Source: Symsagittifera roscoffensis
Taxonomy: Eukaryota > Xenacoelomorpha > Acoela > Convolutidae
Assembly (NCBI RefSeq): GCF_963678635.1
Contig: NC_087063.1
Coordinates: 32,500,599-32,564,598 of the forward strand
Length of the DNA: 64,000 nt
Direction of reading: 5' to 3'
Shown here: piece by piece, positions 21,901 to 35,815 of the stretch
Position numbering within the stretch: the first letter of the stretch is position 1
How the letters are laid out: every line of letters begins with the position of its first letter
Notes under the pieces: model-generated
The model's database searches: none
What the model was told of the DNA's origin: nothing
Seen by the model: only the letters and a program-made list of their open reading frames with translations
Translations under genes and position numbers: made by a program

Positions 21901-24900
21901 GCCTATAAGATCTTATCTGCAAAACAATCTGTTTCCAATGTGTTTCCTTCTCATATAGAGATCTTTAATTTTGAAGTTCAAAAAATGAGACTTTTTCAAT
22001 CAAAACAAGTCAAAAGTTTTTCTCTTTCGTTGGGTTTATTGAGTGTTTTTCAATTGCCTGTTATCTATTTCGATTTTTTTTTCGACTCGGCGTGTGAAAT
22101 TTTTTCTTTGGCGTGTTTTTCCATCTATCTGCAAAAAGCAGCTAACTAAGTTTATGCTGAAGGCTACTGAAACTTCTAAAAAGCATGTTAATTGACCAAA
22201 AAAAAAATTATCAAAAGTCATATTATCACAGCAACGTTTTGAGTTTTACTACAATGCTTACGTCAAATCTTTTTGGTTTTTTTTTCAATTTTGATGTCGT
22301 TTTTTAGTTCAATCATTTATCCCGACTCGATAATCCACGATTTGTCGGCTTGAAATTTACACTTTTGTCAAGAACTTATGTGTACTTAGACATGGGTACA
22401 TATTCAGTAACTTTTGTTGACAAGTTTTCTACAAAAATTGGTTTTATCAGGCTTACTGCCATAGCAAAAATACATGTGGCTTCACATGCACAATTCATCA
22501 GTAGAACAAAAATCTTCTTGGATTAATCCATGTTACCGTTCATTGATTTTTTTTTTGTAAACGGCGCAGCCAAGTGCGCAAGAAAATTTTTTCTTTGCAT
22601 CGCCTATAAGATCTTATCTGCAAAACAATCTGTTTCCAATGTGTTTCCTTCTCATATAGAGATTCTTAATTTCGAATTTCAAAAAGTGAGACTTTTTCAA
22701 AAAAACAAGTCAAAAGTTTTTCTCTTTCGTTGCGTTTATTGAGTGTTTTTCATGTGCCTGTTATCTATTTCGATTTTTTTTTCGACTCGGCGTGTGAAAT
22801 TTTTTCTTTGGCGTGTTTTTCCATCTATCTGCAAAAAGCAGCTAACTAAGTTTATGCTGAAGGCTACTGAAACTTCTAAAAAGCATGTTAATTGAACAAA
22901 AAAAACTAACAAAAGTCATATTATCACAGCAACGTTTTGAGTTTTACTACAATGCTTTCGTCAAGTCTTAATGGTTTTTTTTAAATTTTTGATATCGTTT
23001 TTTAGTTTTATCATTTGTCCCGACTTGATAATCCACGATTTGCCGGCTTGAAATTTACACTTTTGTCAAGAACTTGTGTGTATTTAGACATGGGTACATA
23101 TTCAGTAACTTTTGTTGACACCTTTTCTACGAAAATTGGTTTTATCAGGCTTACTGCCATAGCAAAAATACATGTGGCTTTACAGGCACAAATCATCAGT
23201 ACAACCAAAATCTTCTTGGATTAATCCATGTTACCGTTCATTGAGTTTTTTTTGTAAACGGCGCAGCCAAGTGCGCAAGAAAATTTTTTCTTTGCATCGC
23301 CTATAAGATCTTATCTGCAAAAAAATCTGTTTCCAATGTGTTTCCTTCTCATATAGAGATCTTTATTTTCAAAGTTCAAAAAGTGAGACTTTTTCAAACA
23401 AAACAAGTCAAAAATTTTTCTCTTTCGTTGCGTTTATTGAGTGTTTTTTAATTGCCTGTTATCTATTTTGATTTTTTTTTTGGATTCGGCGTGTGAAATT
23501 TTTTTCTTTGGCGTGTTTTTCCATCTATCTGCAAAAAGCAGCTAACTAAGTTTATGCTGAAGGCTACTGAAACTTCTAAAAAGCTTGTTAATTGAACAAG
23601 AATATTAAATTAACAAAAGTCATATTACCACAGCAAGGTTTTGAGTTTTACTACAATGCTTTTGTCAAATCTTTATGGTTTTTTTTAATTTTTGATGTCG
23701 TTTTTTAGTTCAATCATTTATCCCGACTCGATAATCCACGATTTGTCGGCTTGAAATTTACACTTTAGTCAAGAACTTGTGTGTACTTAGACATGGGTAC
23801 ACATTCAGCAACTTTTATTGACACCTTTTCTACGAAAATTGGTTTTATCAGGCTTACTGCCATAGCAAAAAAACATGTGGCTTCACAGGCACAAATCATC
23901 AGTACAACCAAAATCTTCTTGGATTAATCCATGTTACCGTCCATTGAGTTTTTTTTGTAAACGGCGCAGCCAAGTGCGCAAGAAAATTTTTAATTTGCAT
24001 CGCCTATAAGATCTTATCTGCAAAACAACCTGTTTCCAATGTGTTTCCTTCTCATATAGAGATCTTTAGTTTCGAAGTTCAAAAAGTGAGACTTTTTCAA
24101 ACAAAACAAGTCAAAATTTTTTCTCTTTTGTTGCGTTTATTGAGTGTTTTTCATGTGCCTGTTGTCTATTTCGATTTTTTTTTCGACTCGGCGTGTGAAA
24201 TTTTTCCTTTGGCGTGTTTTTCCATCTATCTGCAAAAAACAGCTAACTAAGTTTATGCTGAAGGCTACTGAAACTTCTAAAAAGCATGTAATTTGAACAA
24301 AAAAAAATTAACAAAAATCATATTATCACAGCAACGTTTTGACTTTTACTACAATGCTTTCGTCAAATCTTTATGATTTTTTTAAATTTTTGATGTCGTT
24401 TTTTAGTTTAATCATTTGTCCCGACTTGATAATCCACGATTTGTTGGCTTGAAATTTACACTTTTGTCAAGAACTTGAGTGTATTTAGACATGGGTACAT
24501 ATTCAGTAACTTTTGTTGACACCTTTTCTACGAAAATTGGTTTTATCAGGCTTACTGCCATAGCAAAAATACATGTGGCTTCACAGGCACAAATCATCAG
24601 TACAACCAAAATCTTCTTGGATTAATCCATGTTACCGTTCATTGAGTTTTTTTTGTAAACGGCGCAGCCAAGTGCGCAAGAAAATTTTTTCTTTGCATCG
24701 CCTATAAGATCTTATCCGCAAAAAAATCTGTTTCCAATGTGTTTCCTTCCCATATAGAGATCTTTATTTTCGAAGTTCAAAAAGTGAGACTTTTTCAAAC
24801 AAAACAAGTCAAAAATTTTTCTCTTTCGTTGCGTTTATTGAGTGTTTTTTAATTGCCTGTTATCTATTTCGATTTTTTTTTCAATTCGGCGTGTGAAATT

Positions 24901-27900
24901 TTTTTCTTTGGCGTGTTTTTCCATCTATCTGCAAAAAACAGCTAACTAAGTTTATGCTGAAGGCTACTGAAACTTCTAAAAAGCTTGTTAATTGAACAAG
25001 AATAATAAATTAACAAAATTCATATTACCACAGCAACGTTTTGAGTTTTACTACAATGCTTTTGTCAAATCTTTATGGTTTTTTTTAATTTTTGATGTCG
25101 TTTTTTAGTTCGATCATTTATCCCGACTCGATAATCCACGATTTGTTGGCTTGAAATTTACACTTTTGTCAAGAACTTGTGTGTACTTAGACATGGGTAC
25201 ACATTCAGTAATTTTATTGACACCTTTTCTACGAAAATTGGTTTTATCAGGCTTACTGCCATAGCAAAAACACATGTGGCTTCACAGGCACAAATCATCA
25301 GTACAACCAAAATCTTCTTGGATTAATCCATGTTACCGTCCATTGAGTTTTTTTTGTAAACGGCGTAGCCAAGTGCGCAAGAAAATTTTTTCTTTGCATC
25401 GCCTATAAGATTTTATCTGCAAAACAATCTGTTTCCAATGTGTTTCCTTCTCATATAGAGATCTTTAGTTTCGAAGCTCAAAAAGTGAGACTTTTTCAAA
25501 CAAAACAAGTCAAAAGTTTTTCTCTTTCGTTGCGTTTATTGAGAGTTTTTCATGTGCCTGTTATCTATTTCGATTTTTTTTTCGACTCGGCGTGTGAAAT
25601 TTTTTCTTTGGCGTGTTTTTCCATCTATCTGCAAAAAGCAGCTAACTAAGTTTATGCTGAAGGGTACTGAAACTTCTAAAAAGCATGTAAATTGAACAAA
25701 AAAAAATTAACAAAAATCATACTATCACAGCAACGTTTTGACTTTTACTACAATGCTTTCGTCAAATCTTTATGATTTTTTTAAATTTTTGATGTCGTTT
25801 TTTAGTTTGATCATTTGTCCCGACTTGATAATCCACGATTTGTTGGCTTGAAATTTACACTTTTGTCAAGAACTTGTGTGTATTTAGACATGGGTACATA
25901 TTCAGTAACTTTTGTTGACACCTTTTCTACGAAAATTGGTTTTATCAGGCTTACTGCCATAGCAAAAATACATGTGGCTTCACAGGCACAAATCATCAGT
26001 ACAACCAAAATCTTCTTGGATTAATCCATGTTACCGTTCATTGAGTTTTTTTTGTAAACGGCGCAGCCAAGTGCGCAAGAAAATTTTTTCTTTGCATCGC
26101 CTATAAGATCTTATCCGCAAAAAAATCTGTTTCCAATGTGTTTCCTTCCCATATAGAGATCTTTATTTTCGAAGTTCAAAAAGTGAGACTTTTTCAAACA
26201 AAACAAGTCAAAATTTTTCTCTTTCGTTGCGTTTATTGAGTGTTTTTTAATTGCATGTTATCTATTCGATTTTTTTTTCAATTCGGCGTGTGAAATTTTT
26301 TTCTTTGGCTTGTTTTTCCATCTATCTGCAAAAAACAGCTAACTAAGTTTATGCTGAAGGCTACTGAAACTTCTAAAAAGCATGTAAATTGAACAAAAAA
26401 AAATTAACAAAAATCATACTATCACAGCAACGTTTTGACTTTTACTACAATGCTTTCGTCAAATCTTTATGATTTTTTTAAATTTTTGATGTCGTTTTTT
26501 AGTTTGATCATTTGTCCCGACTTGATAATCCACGATTTGTTGGCTTGAAATTTACACTTTTGTCAAGAACTTGTGTGTACTTAGACATGGGTACACATTC
26601 AGTAATTTTATTGACACCTTTTCTACGAAAATTGGTTTTATCAGGCTTACTGCCATAGCAAAAACACATGTGGCTTCACAGGCACAAATCATCAGTACAA
26701 CCAAAATTTTCTTGGATTAATCCATGTTACCGTCCATTGAGTTTTTTTTGTAAACGGCGTAGCCAAGTGCGCAAGAAAATTTTTTCTTTGCATCGCCTAT
26801 AAGATTTTATCTGCAAAACAATCTGTTTCCAATGTGTTTCCTTCTCATATAGAGATCTTTAGTTTCGAAGCTCAAAAAGTGAGACTTTTTCAAACAAAAC
26901 AAGTCAAAAGTTTTTCTCTTTTGTTGCGTTTATTGAGAGTTTTTCATGTGCCTGTTATCTATTTCGATTTTTTTTTTCGACTCGGCGTGTGAAATTTTTT
27001 CTTTGGCGTGTTTTTCCATCTATCTGCAAAAAGCAGCTAACTAAGATTATGCTGAAGGCTACTGAAACTTCTAAAAAGCATGTTAATTGAACAAAAAAAA
27101 TTATCAAAGTCATATTATCACAGCAACGTTTTGAGTTTTACTACAATGCTTTCGTCAAATCTTTATGGTTTTTTTTTAAATTTTTGATGTCGTTTTTTAG
27201 TTTGATCATTTGTCCCTGGGTACATATTCAGAAACTTTTGTTGACACCTTTTCAACGAAAATTGGTTTTATCAGGCTTACTGCCATAGCAAAAATACATG
27301 TGGCTTCACAGGCACAAATCATCAGTGTAACCAAAATCTTCTTGGATTAATCCATGTTACCGTTCATTGAGTTTTTTTTGTAAACGACGCAGCCAAGTGC
27401 GCAAGAAAATTTTTTCTTTGCATCGCTTATAAGATTGTATCTGCAAAAAAATCTGTTTCCAATGTGTTTTCTTCTCATTTGAGATCTTTATTTTCAAAGT
27501 TCAAGTGTTTTTTAATTGCCTGTTATCTATTTCGATTTTTTTTTCGATTCGGCGTGTGAAATTTTTTTTTTGGCGTGTTTTTCCAGCTATCTGCAAAAAG
27601 CAGCTTACTAAGTTTATGCTGAAGGCTACTGAAACTTCTAAAAAGCTTGTTAATTGAACAAGAATATTAAATTATCAAAAGTCATATTACCACAGCAATG
27701 TTTTTAGTTTTACTACAATGCTTTTGTCAAATCTTTATGGTTTTTTTTTTAATTTTTGATGTCGTTTTTTAGTTTGATCAATTATCTCGACTTGATAATC
27801 CACAATTTGTCGGCTTGAAATTTACACTGTTGTCAAGAACTTATGTGTATTTAGACATGGGTACATAATCAGCAATTTTTGTTGACACCTTTTCTACGAA

Positions 27901-30345
27901 AATTGGTTTTATCAGGCTTACTGCCATAGCAAAAATACATGTGGCTTCACAGGCACAAATCATCTGTAAAACCAAAATCTTCTTAGATTAATCCATGTTA
28001 CCGTTCATTGAGTTTTTTTTGTAAACGGCGCAGCCAAGTGCGCAAGAAAATTTTTTCTTTGCATCGCCTGTGAGATCTTATCTGCAAAAAAATCTGTTTT
28101 CAATGTGTTTCCTTCTCATATAGAGATCTTTTTTTTCGAAGTTCAAAAAGTGAGATTTTTTCAAACAAAACAAGTCAAAAGTTTTTATCTTCCGTTGCGT
28201 TTATTGAGTGCTTTTTAATTGCCTGTTATCCATATCGATTTGTTTTTGCGACTCGGCGTGTAAAAATTTTTCTTTGGCGTATCTTTCCATCTATTTGCAA
28301 AAAGCAGCTAACTAAGTTTATGCTGAAGGCTACTGAAGCTTCTAAAAAGCATGTTAATTGAACAAAAAAAAATTAACAAAAGTCATAATATCACGCAACA
28401 TTTTGACTTTTACTGCAATGCTTAAGTCAAATCTTTATGGTTTTTTTTTATGGACTTTGTCCTTGAAAACTTGCTAATCGGTTGAAAGGAACTGAGTCGT
28501 TTTTTAGTTTGCTCATTTATCCCGACTTGATAATCCACGATTTGTCGGCTTGAAATTTACACCTTTGACAAGCACTAGTGTTTATTTAGACATGGGTACA
28601 TATTTAATAACTTTTGTTGGCACCTTTTCTACGAAAATTGCATTTATCAGGCTTGCTGCCATAGCAAAAATACATGTGGCTTCACAGGCACAAATCATCA
28701 GTACAACCAAAATCTTCCTGGATTAATCCAGGTTATCGTTCACTGAGTTTTGTTTGTAAACGGCGCAGCCAAGTGCGCAAGAAACATTTTTCTTTGCATC
28801 GGCTATAAAATTGTATCTGAAACAAAAATCTGTTTCCAATGTGTTTCCTTTTCAAATGGAGATCTTTTTTTTTCTTCGAAGTCCAAAAAGTGAGACATTT
28901 TCAAACAAAACAAGTCAATATTTTTTTCTTTTTCGTTGCGTTCATTGAGTGTTTTTCAATTACCTGTTATCTCTGTTGATTTTTTTCCAACTCGGCGGGG
29001 AAAGTTTTTGTCCGGGCGTTTTTTTCTCCATCTGTCTGCAAAAAGCAGCTGACTGAGTTTATGCTGAAGGCTACTGAAATTTCAAAAAAGCAAATTGAAC
29101 AAAAAAAATTATATTAACAAAAGTCAAATAAATCACAGCAACGTTTTGAATTTTACAACAATGCTTACGTCAAATCCTAATAGTTTTTTTTATTTTGGAT
29201 TTCATCCGTGAAAGCTTCCCTAATTGGTTGAAAGGATTTAAGTCCTTTTTTAATTTGTTTTTTTATCCTGATTTGATAATCCTCAAATTGTGGGCTTGAA
29301 ATTTCCCCATTTGTCAAGAAATTGTATGTACTTAGACATGGGTACATATTCAATAACTTTTGTTGACACCTTTTCTACGAAAATTGGATTTATCAGGCTT
29401 GCTGCCATAGCAAAAATACATGTGGCTTCACAGGCACAAATCATCAGTACAACCAAAATCTTCCTGGATTAATCCAGGTTATCGTTCACTGAGTTTTATT
29501 TGTAAACGGCGCAGCCAAGTGCGCAAGAAAAATTTTTCTTTGCATCGGCTATATAATTGTATCTGAAAAAAAAAATCTGTTTCCAATGTGTTTCCTTTTC
29601 AAATGGAGATCTTTTTTTTCTTCGAAGTTCAAAAAGTGAGACATTTTCAAACAAAACAAGTCAATATTTTTTTCTCTTTCGTTGCGTTCATTGAGTGTTT
29701 TTCAATTACCTGTTATCTCTGTTAATTGTTTCCAACTCGGCGTGTAAAGTTTTTGTCCGGGCGTTTTTTTTTCTCCATCTGTCTGCAAAAAGCAGCTGAC
29801 TGAGTTTATGCTGAAAGCTACTGAAATTTCAAAAAAGCAAGTTGAACAAAAAAAAGTTATATTAACAAAAGTCAAATAAATCACAGCAACGTTTTGAATT
29901 TTACAACAATGCTTACGTCAAATCCTAATAGTTTTTTTTATTTTGGATTTCATCCGTCGAAGCTTCCCTAATCGATTGAAAGGAACTAAGTCCTTTTTTA
30001 GTTTGTTTTTTTATCCGGATTTGATAATCCACAATTTGTGGGCTTGAAATTTCCCCATTTGTCAAGAAATTGTATGTACTTAGACATGGGTACATATTCA
30101 GTATCTTTGTTGACACCTTTGCTACAAAAATTGAATTTATCAGGACTACTACCATAGCAACTTTACATGTGGCTTCACAGGCACAAATTATCAGAACAAC
30201 TAAAATCTTCTTGGATTAGTCCAGGTTGTCGTTTATTGTGTTTTTTTGTAAACGGCGAAGCCAAGTGCGCAAGAAAAGTTTTTCGTTGCATCGGCTTTAA
30301 AGTCGTATCTGAGAAAAATCTGTTTCCAATGTGTTTCCTTCTCAT
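18905..30345 (-). repeat. Satellite of 16 units (~0.63-0.87 kb) derived from a Polinton-like PolB gene fragment
   Basis: A landmark near GACATGGGTACATATTCAG recurs at about 19379, 20247, 20993, 21688, 22388, 23090, 23790, 24488, 25189, 25888, 26584, 27217, 27857, 28588, 29336 and 30086; the middle units are 695-702 bases. On the minus strand each unit carries pieces such as FSCALGC, PMSKYTQVLD and, in some, EQTKKGLSSF. I recall the same landmarks at the C-terminal end of protein-primed type B DNA polymerases of Polinton/Maverick-type elements. Adjoining polymerase sequence at 30346-30440 has the MDTDS motif in the right place, which supports the origin. All units are broken. The central units are close to one another; the outer ones are more diverged and probably older. 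Confidence 0.75.
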
Positions 30346-31270
30346 CTGTTAGCTTCTCTTCTGCTAATGCTAGAAACAAAGAATCCGTATCCATCACCCA
30401 GCTCCTTGAATTTGTTTTGATTGCACTATTTATAAAAAATAATTATTGAAGTTGGCGAACGAAGTTTTAATACTTTGGATTCTTAAAAAAAATCATACAT
30501 TTATCGTTTCTCTGAGCGCAAGTGTTGATTTCAACAGTTCTTCTTCGTATAAGTTTTTTTTTCCAAACACTTATTTGCTTGAAAAATGGTTTTGTTTTTG
30601 CCGACATCTTTGACTAAGCCTGGTCTGGAGCTCTCCGTAAAAAATTAACCGTACGAATTGTTATCCAGAAGCTTCCTCGTCTCAGCAACAAATCAAAATT
30701 CTCGTCTTTACAACAGATTAAACAAATTAACAAATTAAACAACAGATTAAACAAACATGTTTAAACATTATCTATCAATGTACTGAAGAAAACAATAATT
30801 AATATACAAAGAAGCGCAAATACGAAGTAGAAATTGAGGAGGGGTGTAATGACTGGACTTTTTACCAAAATAAAGTTAGAAATCAGCATTTGTGGATTCG
30901 TTTTTAGAGAATTATGTATTTTCGACATAATATTTTCCTGTACTCTCCAATAAAATATCTACACACGTCAAAGTTTTTCAAAATTTGAGATATATCTGGA
31001 AATTTAAACTTAGAGTTGTCGTGAACAATCAAATCACAATAGACATAGTCAAAAGAGATCAGTTTTTCTTGTTTCGAGCTAGGTATTTGTTGGGGAAAAG
31101 TTGTCTTGACATGGTTGTTAACTAATGCATTTGTTTTCAATTGCTCGCTATACCCAGAAATTCCCAAAAATTCTGATTCTAATAGCCTTTTTATTACACT
31201 CTATTTTCAACTTATCCATTTATTTCTGATATCGCCTTTCAATATTTTGATTTGACAACAATTGACAATT
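30346..31270 (-). mobile_element. Longer piece of the Polinton-like PolB fossil
   Basis: Continues the last satellite unit toward the N-terminal side. MDTDSLFLALAEEKL, the palm motif C region of type B polymerases, lies at about 30350-30394. Farther up, an open minus frame of 87 residues (30904-31167, with LISFDYVYCDLIVHDNSKF) is unrecognised. The piece is broken. A second copy lies at about 34905-35815. Confidence 0.65.
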
Positions 31271-31533
31271 TCCTTGCAAAACATAGCTTCAAACTTTATT
31301 CTACCATAATTGCCGTAGCCATCAAGGCGATAGCAGTGAATGTTCCTCTGCTTTCTGATCGTGTAAAAAACTCTCACTTTTACAATGTGGCCTTAATGTG
31401 TGATTTGAGTATATTAACATTTTGTCAAAAGTTATTATTCTGTTGTTTCTAGCCTTGAATCTTTCATTTCTCTGTTCAAACTCGCATCATTACTAGAAGC
31501 TTCTTTGCATATACTGACAAAATGAGTTATGAT

Positions 31534-34530
31534 AAAATCATCTAGCGTCAAATCAAATCAGATTTGATGAGTGACGAAAAAATTTTGGCCGAGAGCTGCT
31601 TAAACTGTTTCTCGTCAAGCAGTCATGTCTTCTCTAAATTTTTTATGTTAAACCTCATCATCATCAAAGAACGGGTAAAGTTTTGATATGTCGATTTGTG
31701 TAAGCAGTTATTTGTGAGGTTCGGAAGCGGTTATACTATATTTATCAAGTTGACACCCTTATTAATTTAAAAATCTATCATTTTTTTGCATGCCTTCAAG
31801 AGTAGAAACATCATCTTTGTTGTTATCAAAAATGTTAGAAATCCTTCAACACAAACTTTTTGTGTTTTTCACAGGTTCTTTCCAAACAGGAATAATTTTT
31901 TATATCCGTTGTGAAAGTTGAATAATTATGTAGCTTTTTCGATTCCCTTTTTTAACCTAGTCCATTTCAATTAATTTTTTGTGATTATTAAAATCTTTTT
32001 CTTGAGGGTTGCTTTAATTCTCAGCTTACTATAAAAGTGCCTCACATGCTGGCAATCTAATGCAATCAAGCTTTTCTGGACTCTCAAACTAATCTTAAGA
32101 GGAAGAATTTTTAGTTTCGATTCAAATCCAAGGTTGTTGCTCGTACCAGACACACCAATATAACAAAAAACTGTACATCTCTGTGTTTGTTTGAAATTCA
32201 ATTGCTTTTTACATTTGAAATGAATTGCAAGAAGATTATTTTTTTAAATTTTATTTGAGATACGGAATAAATATGACTCAATAAGTTCAGATCGTATTTC
32301 TCGCCATTGAAATCAAAAACTGGCAGAGTTCTAACATACCGCTGTAAAAGCTGTTTCAAACCATCCATTTGGTTTTTTTTTGGATTTTCAGAATTTGTGT
32401 AGATATTTGATTTCCTCGCATCTTCAATACAATCCTCTTCATACTCGAGCACTTCTAGTTTTCAATCAAATTTCTGCCCTTGTTTTTTCGAAGCTTTTTG
32501 AAAATGAATTGTTCTGCAAGTTTAAAGATTTTGAAAGAGAATTTGGCACGCACTACCTTATTCAAAAAGTAGATAAAAAATTCTATTGTTATGATAAAGA
32601 AGCTCAGAAGTTAAAACTGTTTAAAAATTTTCAAAATTATTTTTTCTTAACACAAACTCAGCATGATTATACTTCTGTTTGCTGTTGATTAAAAAAACGA
32701 GTCAAACATATATGAAACCCATCAATCAGAACCAAACCCATAAAAAGGATTTATTTTAAAATCAAGCAATATCTCTTAAGTTATTTGGAAAAGTCTCATT
32801 GAAAAACAAAATTGAATGCCCTCAATTTAACGTCCAAGAAAAAAAATCAATTGTGCTTCCTGAAAATCGTTGCTTTGTGCCTCGTGAGGTTCGTTCCTCG
32901 TGGCCTGCGAAGTAAAGAACTCAACAATTCTACCCTCAGTATTTTACGACGGAATTTAAAGAGTAACTTTTCGTGGAAACTAGTGCTTAATTATCTTAAA
33001 CGGTATCGAAAATTGAATAATTGTTTTCATAGTTTTGAGTTTTCGAGAAAATACTTAGAAAACGTTTTAATCTAGGACGTTTTTGCGATTAGGTTTTTTT
33101 TATGGACCAAGCGGTTCATTGTTTTCAGCTAAAACTACTTAGAACTGAAATAACAAAGGCTCGAGTTGACGAGAAGAACAAAAGCGACAAGTTAGGGAAA
33201 GAAAAAGTTGTAGTGCAGCGGGGAGTTGATTAAAATTTTGGCCGCCTTTTTGCACTTCATTGCACATGTGAACAGATAGAACTCAAGCACAGTTAATGAA
33301 ACCCACAAAACATAAAAAACAAACTTAGAAAGATGTGATAGAGAGTTAGGCAAAAAATCTGACAGGTCAGAAATAGCTTTGGAGGGCATTGATTTACCAA
33401 GGTGGGTGCAAGAAGTTTGACCCTTAGACCCAAACACCCTGAACGGGATAAGTTCAAAGAAATCGTTTTTTGGCTGATGTGGACATTTTTTGTCCCATTT
33501 GAAAAATTAGAAAGTACTAAGGGAGTCGTTGTGTGAGATTGAAGTCTATGTAAAGCGAGTGAACGGACGCCATCTGACAAAGTGGTGGAAAAGTTGGGAA
33601 AGTTCTCAAAAACAACGATCACTTAGCAGTGTCATTCGATGAGGGTTAGGTTTTGCAACATAAAAAAAGGCCAATACCAAGCCAAAATGCTTGAACTTTT
33701 ACAGTCAGACCAATTTGAACCAATGATTAACACTGATGACTCGGTGGTGTTGAAAATTGAGAAAGTTATTAAAAAAGAGCTAATGAATCTGAAAAAAAAA
33801 CAATGGTATAAGCAAACAACTGTACACCAAATTGAGATCAATAGGTAGTCAACCGGCTCGTTTGAATGGTATAGCAAAAATACGCAAGAAAAAAAACCAC
33901 TGCGCCCCTTTCGATCTCTGCCGGGAAGATAACACAAGATCTTGAACAAAATTTCGGCCAAATGTTTCGATAAAAATGAGGGAGCAAACATAGAAAAATA
34001 CCCAGGCAAGAAGTACGAGAAAATATTGAGGAGGTTGAATTAGACTCTGATGATATTATAATTTCTTAGATGTGAATAGTTTGTTTACTAATCTTCCTTT
34101 CAAAGAGGCTATTGACGGCGCAGTGCACTCAGAAAATTTATGAGCAGAAAAAACCTCCCAACATTGCACGCAATTCTATGAAGAGATTGCTAAACCATGC
34201 TTTAGGTCAAATCACTTTAAGTGCAATGATATTTGGCATGCGTAGATGGATGGTTTGGCTATGGGAGCCTCTCTTGCAGTCATTCTGGCAAATTTGTGAA
34301 TGAAAGAGTTCGATCTTGTTTTGAAGAAAGAGAATCCCAAAAGTTGCAAATCAATGGAAGATCTTATGGGAATCTGTCTAGAATCAAGGAAAAAAGTTTC
34401 GTATAGCAGAAAAGCGATGAATATGAAAATTGTCTAGTTTGTTTCCTTCAAAAATGTAATAAGCTTCATGAAAGACGTAATAAGCTTCATCAAAAATGTA
34501 ATAAGCTTCATGTAGACGATATCGTGAGAA
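31534..34530 (+). mobile_element. Penelope-like element (PLE) copy A
   Basis: A 5' region (31534-32035, shared with copies at 37160 and 39267) and an N-terminal coding region from about 32810 (FVPREVRSSW-like) lead to 33400-34400 with PLE landmarks: GPKHPERDKF-like, RTPSDKVVEK-like, LELLQSDQFEPMINTDD, IGSQPARLNGIAKI, DVNSLFTNLPFKEAID and MDGLAMGASLAVILAN (RT motif B region). PLEs use an RT related to telomerase and a GIY-YIG nuclease (family knowledge); no GIY-YIG is seen here. The copy ends abruptly near 34530 against the polymerase fossil. Several frame changes and stops mark it inactive. Confidence 0.8.
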
Positions 34531-34539
34531 TCGCTCACC

Positions 34540-35815
34540 TGAAAGCTTCCCTAATCGGTTAAAAGGAACTGAATCCTTTTTTAGTTTGTTCATCTATCCG
34601 GACTTGATAATCCACCATTTGTCAAGCATTTGTATGTACTTAGACATGGGTACATATTCAGTATCTTTTGTTGACACCTTTTACTACGAAAATTGAATTT
34701 ATCAGGACTACTACCATAGCAACTTTACATGTAGCTTCACAGGCACAAATTATCAGAACAACTAAAATCTTCTTGGATTAGTCCAGGTTGTCGTTTATTG
34801 TGTTTTTTTTTGTGAACGGCGCAGCCAAGTGCGCAAGAAAAATGTTTCGTTGCATCGGCTTTAAAGTCTTTTCTACGAAAAATCTGTTTCCAATGTGTTT
34901 CCTTCTCATCTGTTAGCTTCTCTTCTGCTAATGCTAGAAACAAAGAATCCGTATCCATCAACCAGCTCCTTGAACCTGTTTTCATTGCATTATATATATA
35001 AAAAAATTATTATTAATGAAGTTGGCGAACGAAGTTTTAATACTTTGGATTCTTGAAGAAAAAAAATCATACATTTATCGTTTCTCTGAGCGCAAGTGTT
35101 GATTTCAACAGTTCTTCCTCCTATAAGTTTTTTCCAAACACTTATTTGCATAAAAATGTATATTTTTTGCCGACATCTTTGACTAAGACTGGTCTGGAGC
35201 TCTCCGTAAAAAATTAACTTTCTGAACTGTTATCCAGAAGCTTCCTCGTCTCAGCAACAAATCAAGAATATCGTCTCCTTCTTGCAGAGCTTCAACAGCC
35301 GATTAAACAAACTTGTTTTAACATTATTTATCAATGTACTGAAGAAAACGATAATTAAAATACAAAGAAGCGCAAATACGAAGTAGAAATTGAGGAGGGG
35401 TGTAATGACTGTACTTTTTACCAAAATAAAGTTAGAAATCAGCATTTGCGGATTCGTTTTTAGAAAATTATGTATTTTGGACATAATATTTTACTGTACT
35501 CTCCAATAAAATATCTACACACGTCAAAGTTTTTAAAAATTTGAGATATATCTGGAAATTTAAATTTAGAGTTGTCGTGAACAATCAAATCACAATAGAC
35601 ATAGTCAAAAGAGATCAGTTTTTCTTGTTTCGAGCTAGGTATTTGTTGGGGAAAAGTTGTCTTGACATGATTGTTAACTAAAGCATTTGTTTTCAATTGC
35701 TCGCTATACCCAGAAAATCCCAAAAATTCTGATTCTAATAGCCTTTTTATTACACTCTATTTTCAACTCATCCATTTATTTCTGATATCGCCTTTCAATA
35801 TTTTAATGTGACAAC
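34540..35815 (-). mobile_element. Second copy of the Polinton-like PolB piece
   Basis: 34540-34900 matches the satellite unit; 34900-35815 matches 30340-31270 at about 95 percent by eye, including MDTDS (34945-34958) and the 87-residue frame (35460-35723). Broken. It separates PLE copies A and A', so the fossil/PLE block was duplicated as a whole. Confidence 0.7.

Noticed and set aside
24412-26008. Identical 65-residue minus frames and 69-residue plus frames repeated in the satellite, as a possible conserved gene family
   Set aside because: They recur because the unit recurs. The minus frame is a piece of the polymerase fossil and the plus frame is its antisense shadow; no start context or selection is shown.
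11340-30345. CRISPR-like arrays
   Set aside because: The repeats are contiguous units without unique spacers, in a eukaryotic context.
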